A stretch of DNA of 15,208 nucleotides, taken from the NCBI GenBank assembly GCA_030605665.1, contig JAUWHW010000037.1:1-15208 (forward strand), written 5' to 3'. Position 1 is the stretch's first letter. Each line of letters begins with the position of its first letter. The notes under the pieces are model-generated. The model did no database searches. It worked only from the letters and a program-made list of their open reading frames with translations, and was not told the DNA's origin. Position numbers and translations under genes: made by a program. Below, piece after piece: positions 5,464-14,386 of this stretch. This stretch comes from Dehalococcoidia bacterium (GTDB lineage Bacteria > Chloroflexota > Dehalococcoidia > GIF9 > AB-539-J10).

Positions 5464-5600
5464 GACAACGAAAAGGGCCAGGCTAAAGCCTGGCCCTATG
5501 ATTTGTTTGCCCCACGAGATTCGTAGGACTACAGCACTATCCCTGCTCGCTACACGCTAGCCACTAGTAATTGCCTGCTCTGACAAACTGGCTTCTGGGA
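5464..5600. repeat. ~140-bp dispersed repeat, copy 2
   Basis: This copy has the same block order as 3778-3923: a hairpin with a CCTGGCCC arm, ATGATTTGTTTGCCC, CGCTACACGCTAGCCACTA, and TGACAAACTGGCTTCTGGGA. It ends 28 bases before the pilin stop. Confidence 0.75.
5471..5496 (-). terminator. Probable terminator of the pilin gene, carried by the repeat
   Basis: Read on the minus strand, GGGCCAGGCT-tt-AGCCTGGCCC is a perfect ten-base stem followed by TTTTCGTT. It lies about 130 bases past the pilin stop, inside the repeat, so the element may supply the terminator. Confidence 0.55.
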
Positions 5601-5627
5601 CATTGGATGAAGGTCAAACTACGGTCA

Positions 5628-6047
5628 TTACGCCTTTATCCAGCGATCTGTGTCGTCGTCCCATTCAATCTTGTCGTACCACTGATCACCTGAAGTAACA
5701 GTTCCACCGGTTAGGCTGCCATCTGTAGCAATGGTATATGTTGCATGAAGCGTTCCGCTGAGGTATTGTTTAGCTCCCTCAGTGATATCATCTGATGGTC
5801 CAACTGACCCTGCTGTAATATTCGACGTCCCCGCTTCAACCATTGCGATCATTACCGCATTGTGGACAGCATCAGCCTCAGCATTAGCCGCTTCTACATA
5901 CCCTCTGCCAGCGAACCTGCCCAGATTAGGGATAACCACAGCAGCGATGATGCCCAGAATGGCGATGACGATGAGCAGCTCAACCAAGGTAAAACCCTTC
6001 TCCCCACGGTGCAAACACTTGAATATGGGGTATTTTGTTTTTGGCAT
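5628..6047 (-). CDS. Type IV major prepilin-like protein
   Basis: The 139-residue protein has a short basic leader ending in RGEKG, then FTLVELLIVIAILGIIAAVVIP, the class III signal cut by prepilin peptidase after G18. The mature chain starts with F and carries Glu at position 5 (residue 23), needed for assembly. The membrane helix runs to about residue 40. The rest forms a helix rich in alanine (EAANAEADAVHNAVMIAMVE) and a beta region with GGTVTSGDQWY. AGGAGG lies seven bases before the ATG. The gene stands alone on the minus strand, about 2.7 kb from pilT, with its own promoter. It could be the major pilin or a minor one such as a pseudopilin. Confidence 0.92.
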   Translation of the reverse strand: MPKTKYPIFKCLHRGEKGFTLVELLIVIAILGIIAAVVIPNLGRFAGRGYVEAANAEADAVHNAVMIAMVEAGTSNITAGSVGPSDDITEGAKQYLSGTLHATYTIATDGSLTGGTVTSGDQWYDKIEWDDDTDRWIKA

Positions 6048-6091
6048 TTCTTAACCTCCTTTCCTTTTTATTTTGTCACCCTCACCTTATT

Positions 6092-6112
6092 CCTCTCCCT
6101 TCAAGGGAGAGG
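6092..6112. repeat. Hairpin in the pilin leader
   Basis: CCTCTCCCT-tca-AGGGAGAGG is a perfect nine-base stem in the 5' leader of the pilin mRNA, 45 bases before its ATG. It lacks a T-tract in either useful direction, so it is more likely a repeat unit or leader structure than a terminator. Confidence 0.5.
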
Positions 6113-6131
6113 TTAAACGATGAATTTTGCA

Positions 6132-6172
6132 CTGACTCCTCGTTTCACTCAGAGCTTCAGCTCAGAATGACA
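6132..6172. repeat. Partial dispersed repeat (CTCAGAATGACA end)
   Basis: GACTCCTCGTTTCACTCAGAG, then CTTCAGCTCAGAATGACAA, shares its end (CTCAGAATGACA) with the second part of the repeat at 14460-14497. It appears to be a decayed copy. Confidence 0.4.
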
Positions 6173-6188
6173 ATGTACTATTACTATC

Positions 6189-6217
6189 ATTGTAAATCTG
6201 CCAATAGCTTTGGTCAA
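6189..6217 (-). promoter_or_regulatory. Promoter of the pilin gene
   Basis: On the minus strand TTGACC (6212-6217), a 17-base spacer and TACAAT (6189-6194) each match the consensus at five of six bases. The predicted leader is about 135 bases and contains the 6092-6112 hairpin. The site lies 46 bases past the stop of the upstream operon, which separates pilin expression from that operon. Confidence 0.65.
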
Positions 6218-6263
6218 TAGGATTTTAGTAATAGCTTAATATGGGAAAAAGGTCATAGGCTCC

Positions 6264-6935
6264 CTAAACCAGCCTTGTCCCCTTCGCTGCTTCAGCCACT
6301 ATGCCGATTTCCCCTATTCTTTCCTGGAATTCCTCCTCGGTGTAGCACAGCAGCTCCACCCTGCGCAGAGGAATTTTCTCAAGCAGCATGGTAGCCCTTT
6401 CAGGGAAGGGAATGCCAGCGAAGTGTGGAGAAATTACCATAAGGTCCCAATCGCTTTCCTGAAGCCAATCCCCTCTGGCTCTGGAGCCAAAGAGAAAGGC
6501 ACCCTTTATCTTAAGGGGCGAATTGTGCAGCAGCTCCTTGAGATGCTCTACATCTCTAATCTTAATTCCCCTTTCACCCACTGTAATACCTCCCGGGATA
6601 GCTTGAGGATGCATTTCAGCCGAAGCCTCATCATACAATTTCGCTGGCACCGCGTTGGCAGCGTTAGGATAACGAGTTGTGATGTAGTCTGGACTCAGTT
6701 CAGCGGCAGCGTGAGATACATTCTCTGGCGCTTCCAGCTCCTCAGCTAGTTCTACCAGGTCATGGGTAAATGCCGCTTGCCGTTTTCTCTCCAGATACAT
6801 TACTTTGAGCGCCTTTTCTGCTGCTTGCTCGGAGAAAAACACCGAGGCATAATATTTCCTCACTCCTAACAGCTTATCTGCGGTGTCCAAATCCTCTTCT
6901 GCTTGCTCCCATAATCTAACGCTTTCCTTACGCAT
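6264..6935 (-). CDS. HEPN domain-nucleotidyltransferase fusion protein
   Basis: Two families usually found as separate neighbouring genes are joined here. Residues 4-110 are a HEPN helical bundle of the PF05168 kind: W-x-QAEEDLDTADKLL, then YYASVFFSEQAAEKALK, a TH pair at 57-58 and DYITTRYP near 83-90. Residues about 135-223 are a minimal nucleotidyltransferase with GSRARG at 150-155, acidic pair D162/D164 (SDWDLMV) and a probable third acidic residue E194 in RVELL. The RX4-6H ribonuclease motif of HepT toxins is not obvious. I chose the ATG at 6933-6935 because GGAGAGG precedes it closely. The gene overlaps the upstream stop by eight bases and is last in the four-gene operon. The role could be nucleotidyl transfer regulating or regulated by the HEPN half. 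Confidence 0.85.
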   Translation of the reverse strand: MRKESVRLWEQAEEDLDTADKLLGVRKYYASVFFSEQAAEKALKVMYLERKRQAAFTHDLVELAEELEAPENVSHAAAELSPDYITTRYPNAANAVPAKLYDEASAEMHPQAIPGGITVGERGIKIRDVEHLKELLHNSPLKIKGAFLFGSRARGDWLQESDWDLMVISPHFAGIPFPERATMLLEKIPLRRVELLCYTEEEFQERIGEIGIVAEAAKGTRLV

Positions 6936-8289
6936 CACGCCTCTCCACATTGCCTGGCTGAATCGCCTGGGCTTCAAACACCTTTATCCCCTGCCTACGA
7001 GCAAACCTCATAGCTTCTTTGCTTAAGCCGGGGACGGCAATTAAAATCTTATCGTAAATGCCAGTGTCATAGGCTTTATCATCAAAATCAAACACTTTAT
7101 CTATACCTATAGCTTTGTGGCTAGATTCAATGCCAATGGCGATATTATGCACCATAATACCATCATCCCTGGTAGCCAGGATATCTATAGTATGCTCAGC
7201 ACCTGATTTGCCTTTCACTACGGCATTTCCCTCTATCTTATAGCCACGACTCTGGAGGTATTCTATAAGTCCCGACCTGGATTTGAACTGGAAAGGCTCC
7301 CTTTTCATCTCCGCTTCCCTTTCTTGAGGCGGGCCAGGGAAGAGCGTACGGGATAAAAATACTTCCAAATCTGTTGATTCGAAAATCCTTATCCTCTGCC
7401 TGGCAGCAAACTGCCTGGCCTCTTCAGTAACCCCAGGAATGGCAATTAACACCTTATCATGGAGGCCAATATCGTAGGCTTTGTCATCAAAGCCAAATAC
7501 CTTGCTTAGCCCTATGTGTCTGTCAGCTATCTCAATGCCAATAGCGATGTTATGCACCACAATGCCATCGTCTCTAGTAGCCAGAAAGTCAAAGGTATGC
7601 TCAGCACCTGTCCTGCCCTTTACTCTAGCATTTTCCCTTACCTCATAGCCCCGACTTTGGAGAAATTCTATAAGCTTTGCTTTGGGCTTGAGCTCAAATT
7701 CCAGCCAGTTCCTCTTCTCCTCGTTCAGGGAATAGGAGTAGGCATCTACCTCAGTGATTTTGTCTCCGGCAGTTATAGAGGAACACTTGAGACACCTCCA
7801 CTTTATTGTGGGCTGATTGAATATCTCCTCGCAGTCACGACATTTATATAGCATGCCCAGGCTATAGTAATCAGTGCCCAGGGTGTGCAATTCTTGCTTG
7901 CATTTGGGGCATACCAGTCTGCCCTTAAGAAAGAACTCATCCTCAGTGCCAACATATTTGCACACCCTATGCTCCAGCACCCTGCCTCGGATGATGTTTC
8001 CCGAGCCACATTTAGGGCAGCAGTAAACAGGTCTTAAATTCATTGACCTGCATTGAGGGCAGTGGAGAAACTTATCGAAGAATTTCCTCACCAGTATGTC
8101 CTCTTTAGTCAAGGATTCCAGGATGGCCATTGATTCTTTATCTGTAGTATCCAGAAGTTGGTTCACGGCGGGGAAGGAAAAGCCCAGTTCAGATTGTGGG
8201 TCAAGCTGCGGCTTTATCTCCGGAATGCTTCCCCGGAGCATTGCCTCCAGCAACCTTGCCGTCCTTTCATTCTGCCATGCCTTAGTCAT
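6928..8289 (-). CDS. Zinc-ribbon (TackOD1-like) protein with two tandem Mrr-like nuclease-fold domains
   Basis: The first ~75 residues are helical. Then comes a block of Cys pairs (77/80, 90-91/94, 127/130, 150/153, 166/169, with H107 and C110) with a GTDYYSLGMLYKC core, resembling the TackOD1 zinc-ribbon output domain. Residues 206-304 and 341-440 are two copies of one domain, offset by 135 residues: LIEFLQSRGY, GxxGAEHTxDxLATRDDG, VHNIAIGIE, FDDKAYD and a closing helix-strand. The GxSGAEHxxD core is that of restriction-endonuclease-like (PD-(D/E)xK, Mrr-type) proteins, but the usual E-x-K lysine is missing in both copies. DNA binding without cleavage is therefore as likely as nuclease activity. 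The start overlaps the upstream stop by eight bases (ATGACTAA). Confidence 0.7.
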   Translation of the reverse strand: MTKAWQNERTARLLEAMLRGSIPEIKPQLDPQSELGFSFPAVNQLLDTTDKESMAILESLTKEDILVRKFFDKFLHCPQCRSMNLRPVYCCPKCGSGNIIRGRVLEHRVCKYVGTEDEFFLKGRLVCPKCKQELHTLGTDYYSLGMLYKCRDCEEIFNQPTIKWRCLKCSSITAGDKITEVDAYSYSLNEEKRNWLEFELKPKAKLIEFLQSRGYEVRENARVKGRTGAEHTFDFLATRDDGIVVHNIAIGIEIADRHIGLSKVFGFDDKAYDIGLHDKVLIAIPGVTEEARQFAARQRIRIFESTDLEVFLSRTLFPGPPQEREAEMKREPFQFKSRSGLIEYLQSRGYKIEGNAVVKGKSGAEHTIDILATRDDGIMVHNIAIGIESSHKAIGIDKVFDFDDKAYDTGIYDKILIAVPGLSKEAMRFARRQGIKVFEAQAIQPGNVERRDA

Positions 8290-9052
8290 TTTCCTCTATG
8301 GTCCTAGTCCTGAGCCAATCCAGCACAGTGGTCATTGCTTTTTCTTCCAGGCGCAGCCTATGCCTGGCGCCTGGGATTATAGCTAGCTCCTTAGGCTCTT
8401 GGGCCTTTTGGTAAAGTTTGTATGCCTGTTCCACAGGCACTATTTCATCGGCGTCTCCATACACCAAAAGCAAGGGGCGAGGAGAAATTTTATCTATCCA
8501 ATGAAGGGAAGAGATGATTTCAAAGCCCCTCAGCCACTCCTCAATTGAGGGTGGAAAATCCTTATCCCTGATGGCTCCAATTTCACGGAAGTGCTGGATA
8601 GAGGATAGAGCTTTGTCCCCACCAGCAAGAAGGCCGAAGTCAGCAGGGCAAGCACAGCTACTAGCTAAAGATATTCTGGAGTCGTGAGCAGCTACATAAA
8701 GGCTAACTGCTGCTCCACCACTAAAGCCCAGAAGGCAAAGGCGTGCTTTATTCACCTGACTCAAGTGGTAGAGGAAATTAATAGCAACTCCTAAATCGCG
8801 GGTCCAACCCAGAATATCTAAATTGCCCTGGCTTCTGCCTGCGCCACGAAAGTTAAAAATCAAGGTAATGAAGCCAGCAGCACAAAATCTCTGCGCCAGT
8901 GTAGCATAACCTCTATCCTGAGGATTATAGGCAGCAGCAGGAATGCCATGGCAAATGCACAAAGCGGGGCAAGCTTGATTTTCTGAAGGGATGTAAACCT
9001 CGCCAGCAAGCTCAAGTCCATCGCTTTTCAAGCAAATATTTTCAACTTCCAT
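8282..9052 (-). CDS. Alpha/beta hydrolase (serine esterase/peptidase type)
   Basis: The 256-residue protein has the whole fold: HGIPAAA oxyanion loop at 35-41, NFRGAGRS at 67-74, the nucleophile elbow GFSGG with S111, the acid in GDADEIVP (D202) and the histidine in GARHRLR (H231). This layout fits the dienelactone hydrolase or acyl-peptidase-like branch that acts on small esters or acyl groups. No signal peptide is present, so it is cytoplasmic. It starts four bases after the rhomboid stop and overlaps the next gene, so it belongs to the operon. The substrate cannot be told from the sequence. Confidence 0.88.
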   Translation of the reverse strand: MEVENICLKSDGLELAGEVYIPSENQACPALCICHGIPAAAYNPQDRGYATLAQRFCAAGFITLIFNFRGAGRSQGNLDILGWTRDLGVAINFLYHLSQVNKARLCLLGFSGGAAVSLYVAAHDSRISLASSCACPADFGLLAGGDKALSSIQHFREIGAIRDKDFPPSIEEWLRGFEIISSLHWIDKISPRPLLLVYGDADEIVPVEQAYKLYQKAQEPKELAIIPGARHRLRLEEKAMTTVLDWLRTRTIEEND

Positions 9053-9056
9053 AGGT

Positions 9057-9650
9057 TCAAAAATAATAACTGCGGCTTCTTCTCTTAAGGAAGCGTCCTG
9101 CTATCAGACCCAAGAGAAAGCCACCAAGGTGCGCCTGCCAGGCTATTCCCCTGAGGAAGAAGGAAATTATAAGGAAGAATGTCATGGCGGCCCAAAGTGG
9201 CATGGGGACGGGGATAGGGAAGACAAGTACTGGTAATTTTGGTGCCATTATGGCTAGCGCTCCACCCAGGGCGAAGATAGCTCCAGAAGCTCCTACCCCC
9301 GGTAAAACAGGAGGTCTTATTAAGATGTAAAAGATATTTCCTACCATACCGCCGAGGAAATACACTACAAGAAATTTTCTTTCCCCAATTAGTCTGATTA
9401 AAAAGCTTCCCAGAAAATATAAGCTTATCATATTGAATATAATATGGCCGAAGCCTCCGTGGACAAAGAGGTTGGTTATTATGGTCCAGGGCTGATCCAA
9501 GAAATTTGCTCGAGTCAAGCCTAAAAAAACAATAATCGGGCTCCTTTGTGCGATTCCTCCTCCCGTTATCAGTTCGACTACGAAGATTAAAACATTTGCC
9601 ACTATTAAGAACCAAATGGCATTTAGGTTGAAGGCCCTATAGCTTCTCAT
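9057..9650 (-). CDS. Rhomboid family intramembrane serine protease
   Basis: Rhomboids cut membrane proteins within the bilayer. The 197 residues give six hydrophobic segments, the minimal bacterial core. Signature parts are present: HGGFGHIIFNM with H64, H69 and N73, the nucleophile in GVGASGAIFAL (S122) and the catalytic histidine in WQAHLGGFLLG (H174). Loop L1 contains QPWTIITNLFVH, close to the usual WxR-type loop. It is the first gene of the four-gene operon. The promoter's -10 ends seven bases before this ATG and no Shine-Dalgarno is seen, so translation is probably leaderless. Confidence 0.92.
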   Translation of the reverse strand: MRSYRAFNLNAIWFLIVANVLIFVVELITGGGIAQRSPIIVFLGLTRANFLDQPWTIITNLFVHGGFGHIIFNMISLYFLGSFLIRLIGERKFLVVYFLGGMVGNIFYILIRPPVLPGVGASGAIFALGGALAIMAPKLPVLVFPIPVPMPLWAAMTFFLIISFFLRGIAWQAHLGGFLLGLIAGRFLKRRSRSYYF

Positions 9651-9657
9651 TAGCCAA

Positions 9658-9687
9658 ATTATAGATTAATGCTATCCAACAATTCAA
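9658..9687 (-). promoter_or_regulatory. Promoter of the rhomboid operon, leaderless
   Basis: On the minus strand TTGAAT (9682-9687), an 18-base spacer and a perfect TATAAT (9658-9663) lie before the rhomboid gene. The -10 ends seven bases from the ATG at 9648-9650, so transcription should begin at or next to the A of the start codon. Confidence 0.75.
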
Positions 9688-9819
9688 TGTGTTTTATGCA
9701 GGGTTATTCATTTAGCACATAACCTATGCTCACCAGTAGCATGCTAACTGCCCCTCATGTGGTCGGATTATCCAATATAGTTCAGATAGATGGTGGACAC
9801 TTCAAAGTGTAATTGTAGT

Positions 9820-9893
9820 GGCGGAGTTCATCTCCGCCTTACGATGTATTATGCATCTATGTTGTCGGTCGGGGACGAGCCCCGACCCTACAA
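9820..9893. repeat. Tandem-hairpin repeat, second full copy
   Basis: GGCGGAG-ttcat-CTCCGCC (9820-9838) is followed after 28 bases by GGTCGGGG-acgag-CCCCGACC (9867-9887) and CTACAA, the same order as at 3678-3728. The second hairpin is followed by a run of six T, so it might also end transcription on the plus strand. Confidence 0.75.
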
Positions 9894-9934
9894 TTTTTTC
9901 TTCCATCTGGCATGAGGTTAAAGGCTCACACTAA

Positions 9935-10020
9935 GGGATTGCTTCACTACGTTCGCAATGACACGTAGGAGACGAGATTGCCACACTCTACTCAAGGCTT
10001 CGGGCCACCCTAATGACAAA
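9935..10020. repeat. Dispersed repeat, two adjacent copies
   Basis: GGGATTGCTTCACTACG, then TTCGCAATGACAC (9935-9964), is followed by GAGATTGCCACACTCTACTC, then AAGGCTTCGGGCC and ends in TAATGACAAA (to 10020). Both are members of the GATTGCTTC...GCAATGAC family. Confidence 0.65.
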
Positions 10021-10103
10021 AAGGGGCAACGACAGGGAAGGAAGTCAAATGCCACTAATCATATGAATGAGTACAATATCTGGACAGTCACAGTCTGTTT
10101 ATA

Positions 10104-10165
10104 TTAAGATTTTAGTCTTAACCATGCTAATAGCTATTGACAATCATTAGCATTGGTGTAATTAT
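10104..10165 (+). promoter_or_regulatory. Promoter and paired palindromes of the fatty-acid operon
   Basis: TTGACA (10137-10142, perfect), a 17-base spacer and AATTAT (10160-10165) form a good promoter about 90 bases before the first gene. TGCTAAT (10125-10131) and ATTAGCA (10146-10152) are perfect seven-base arms spanning the -35. A second palindrome, TTAAGA/TCTTAA (10104-10121), lies just upstream. They are plausible operator sites for a lipid-responsive repressor that I cannot name. Confidence 0.6.
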
Positions 10166-10257
10166 GTTTTCCGATTTGGGTAGAGTAAGCCGGTGTATCT
10201 ATAACGGCTAGTTTGAAATGAATGGTTTTACTGAACGCTTGAGATAAAGGGAGGAAT

Positions 10258-10659
10258 ATGCCAGCCATAAGTTATGAAGAATTGACTCCCGGGTATGAGT
10301 TCCCTCCAGCTAGCTATGAGTTGACTCCAGCTCTTATCTCCAAGTATGTAAAAGCAGTGGATAGCTCAGGTGTTGAATTTGTTCCCCCTCTAGCTATAGG
10401 GGCATGTGCCATGAGTGCTATGGCGGAGTCTCTTTCACTTCCACCCGGCACCATACACGCTTCCCAGGAGTTTGAGTTTTTCAAATTAGTGTCTATTGGC
10501 ACCGTAATAAATTGTCAGGCTAAGGTAGTTCGGAAGCTAGCTCGGACTATGATGCGTATGTTAGTATTAGAGCTCAACGTTTTGGATGAAAATAAAGAAA
10601 GAGTGCAATCAGGGAAAGCAACCATAGTGTTGCCGATTCAGAGAACAAATGCTCAGTGA
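10258..10659 (+). CDS. MaoC-like hydratase subunit (HadA/HadC-like, no catalytic motif)
   Basis: The 133-residue protein has a single hot-dog fold of the MaoC N-terminal type: YEFPPASYELTPALISKYVKAV, then VPPLAIGACAMSAMAE where the hot-dog helix lies, GTIHASQEFEFFKLVSIGT, and C-terminal strands. The D-x4-H catalytic motif of MaoC dehydratases is absent. The next gene carries it and overlaps by 11 bases. In mycobacteria such pairs (HadA-HadB) form a heterodimeric (R)-3-hydroxyacyl-ACP dehydratase in which one subunit only shapes the acyl tunnel. I infer the same here. GGGAGG precedes the ATG. It is the first gene of the operon. Confidence 0.72.
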   Translation: MPAISYEELTPGYEFPPASYELTPALISKYVKAVDSSGVEFVPPLAIGACAMSAMAESLSLPPGTIHASQEFEFFKLVSIGTVINCQAKVVRKLARTMMRMLVLELNVLDENKERVQSGKATIVLPIQRTNAQ

Positions 10660-11083
10660 AATCTGCGGGGGTAAAATTCTTCCCCCGGTGGTAAAGCATA
10701 TCACCCAGGAGAAGATTAACCTTTATGCTGAGGCCTCAGGGGATTTTAACCCCATTCATGTGGATGAAGCTTTTGCTGCTCAAACACCTTTGGGCGGCAC
10801 CATAGCCCACGGCATGCTTATTCTGGCTTATGTGTCAGAGATGATGACGCAAGCTTTTGGCAAAAACTGGGTTTCTAATGGCAAGCTTTCCATCCGCTTT
10901 AAAGCTCCAGCACGCCCCGGAGATACTGTGACTGTTAGGGGGAAAATTGATTCTATTGAGGACAAAGAGAGTGTATCATCTGTGAATTGTAGTATTGAGT
11001 GTTGTAATCAAAAGGATGAGACCATAATCACAGGTGGGGCGATAGTTAAAATTCCGTTCCTAGAAAGGACGGCCGATGTCTGA
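10649..11083 (+). CDS. MaoC-like (R)-3-hydroxyacyl dehydratase, catalytic subunit (HadB-like)
   Basis: The 144 residues contain the MaoC signature: YAEASGDFNPIHVDEAFA with catalytic D32 and H37, then GGTIAHGMLILAYVSEMM (residues 49-66), the hot-dog helix. SIRFKAPARPGDTVTVRGKI follows as the next strands. The enzyme would dehydrate 3-hydroxyacyl-ACP to trans-2-enoyl-ACP, working with the gene before it. No FabZ or FabA is seen in this cluster, which supports the role in FAS II. An (R)-specific enoyl-CoA hydratase acting in PHA or beta-oxidation is the alternative. Its stop overlaps plsX by eight bases (ATGTCTGA). Confidence 0.82.
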   Translation: MLSEICGGKILPPVVKHITQEKINLYAEASGDFNPIHVDEAFAAQTPLGGTIAHGMLILAYVSEMMTQAFGKNWVSNGKLSIRFKAPARPGDTVTVRGKIDSIEDKESVSSVNCSIECCNQKDETIITGGAIVKIPFLERTADV

Positions 11084-12110
11084 AGTTAGTAAAAAAGTAA
11101 GAATAGCAGTTGATGCTATGGGTGGTGATTATGCTCCCGAGGAGATCGTCAAGGGGGCAATTCTGGGTGCACAAAAAGACGATGTGGAAATTATCCTGGT
11201 GGGCCCCATGGATGTGTTGGAAAGAGAATTAAACAAATATAGCTCTTCCAATAATTTGCCTATTCGCTGTGTTGAAGCCACCGATGTCATAAAAGAAGGC
11301 GAGCCATCGGCTTTAGCAATTCGTCGCAAACCCAATTGCTCTATAGCTGTAGCCACAAAGCTGGTAAAGGCAGGCGAGGCGGATGCAGTAGTAGGTGCTG
11401 GGTCTTCAGGAGCAGTGGCTGTTAGCGCTATTCAGTATCTGGGTATGGTGGAGGGAATGGAGCGCCCGGCAATTGGTGGCACTCTTGGTGGCTTTGCCCC
11501 TAACATAGTATTTATAGACCTGGGAGCTAATGTTGATTGTAAGCCGTATCAACTCTTATCATTTGCTATTGCTGGCTCTGTCTTCGCTAAAAAGTTGCTT
11601 CATATTGCCAATCCTACAGTGGGCTTATTAAGTACTGGTGTTGAGGAAGGCAAAGGAAACGAAGTGGTGCGTGAAAGTTACTCTCTGCTTAAGAAAAGTG
11701 GTTTGAATTTTATTGGCAATATAGAAGGTGGCGATATCCTTGGTGGGCGAGCCAATATTGTTGTTTGTGATGGATTTGTAGGCAATGTAGTTTTCAAATT
11801 CTACGAGAGTATGGGAGACCAGGCATTAAATTACGTAAAGCGAAAGCTGAAAAAATACCCGCCATTGAGTGGCATAGCTAAATTATTGTTTAATAAGCTG
11901 TTCCCAATAACTAAAATATCCTACGAAGGCGAGGGGGAAGGTAGCGGCATCTTATGGGGCATTGATGGCATTGTCAGGATAGCGCATGGAGCTAGTCGAG
12001 CTCCCCACATAACTCATGCTATAGCAGGCGCCAGGAACGCTGTACAGGCTGATATTGTTGGCTGCCTAAAGTCAGAATTAGCAAAATTTCAAAAGGAAGG
12101 CAAGATATAA
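11076..12110 (+). CDS. plsX: Phosphate acyltransferase PlsX
   Basis: PlsX makes acyl-phosphate from acyl-ACP and phosphate, the donor for PlsY in phospholipid synthesis. It is a peripheral membrane enzyme. The 344 residues match the family: RIAVDAMGGDYAPEEIVKGA at 9-28, the RRKPNCSIAVATKLV region at 83-97, GAGSSGAVAVSA at 107-118, ALNYVKRKL and the end HGASRAPHITHAI. AAGGA lies eight bases before the ATG. PlsX next to acpP is a widespread arrangement linking chain synthesis to membrane lipid supply. Confidence 0.96.
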   Translation: MSEVSKKVRIAVDAMGGDYAPEEIVKGAILGAQKDDVEIILVGPMDVLERELNKYSSSNNLPIRCVEATDVIKEGEPSALAIRRKPNCSIAVATKLVKAGEADAVVGAGSSGAVAVSAIQYLGMVEGMERPAIGGTLGGFAPNIVFIDLGANVDCKPYQLLSFAIAGSVFAKKLLHIANPTVGLLSTGVEEGKGNEVVRESYSLLKKSGLNFIGNIEGGDILGGRANIVVCDGFVGNVVFKFYESMGDQALNYVKRKLKKYPPLSGIAKLLFNKLFPITKISYEGEGEGSGILWGIDGIVRIAHGASRAPHITHAIAGARNAVQADIVGCLKSELAKFQKEGKI

Positions 12111-12123
12111 AAGGAGGTACCAA

Positions 12124-14377
<2,254 letters not shown>

Positions 14378-14386
14378 AGCTATAAT

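Larger units (their letters stand above)
9688..10136. other. Divergent intergenic region without genes
   Basis: The 600-base gap between the rhomboid operon and the fatty-acid operon carries promoters at both ends and repeats in the middle (9820-9893 and 9935-10020). A short inverted repeat (ACACTT/AAGTGT, 9797-9810) precedes them. I find no convincing ORF or RNA gene here. Confidence 0.6.

Noticed and set aside
3593..5600. CRISPR array
   Set aside because: The repeats are few, irregularly spaced and of several different families. There are no uniform spacers and no cas genes.
6928..8289. Restriction-modification system
   Set aside because: Mrr-like domains are present, but there is no methyltransferase or specificity subunit and the catalytic lysine is missing in both copies.
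9085..9615. A 176-codon open frame on the minus strand within the rhomboid gene
   Set aside because: It lies in another frame of the rhomboid gene. Its translation has no recognisable motif and no ribosome binding site, while the rhomboid frame has all catalytic residues.
10104..10165. FapR operator
   Set aside because: The palindromes do not match the TTAGTAC-type FapR box as I know it, and no fapR gene is in the window.
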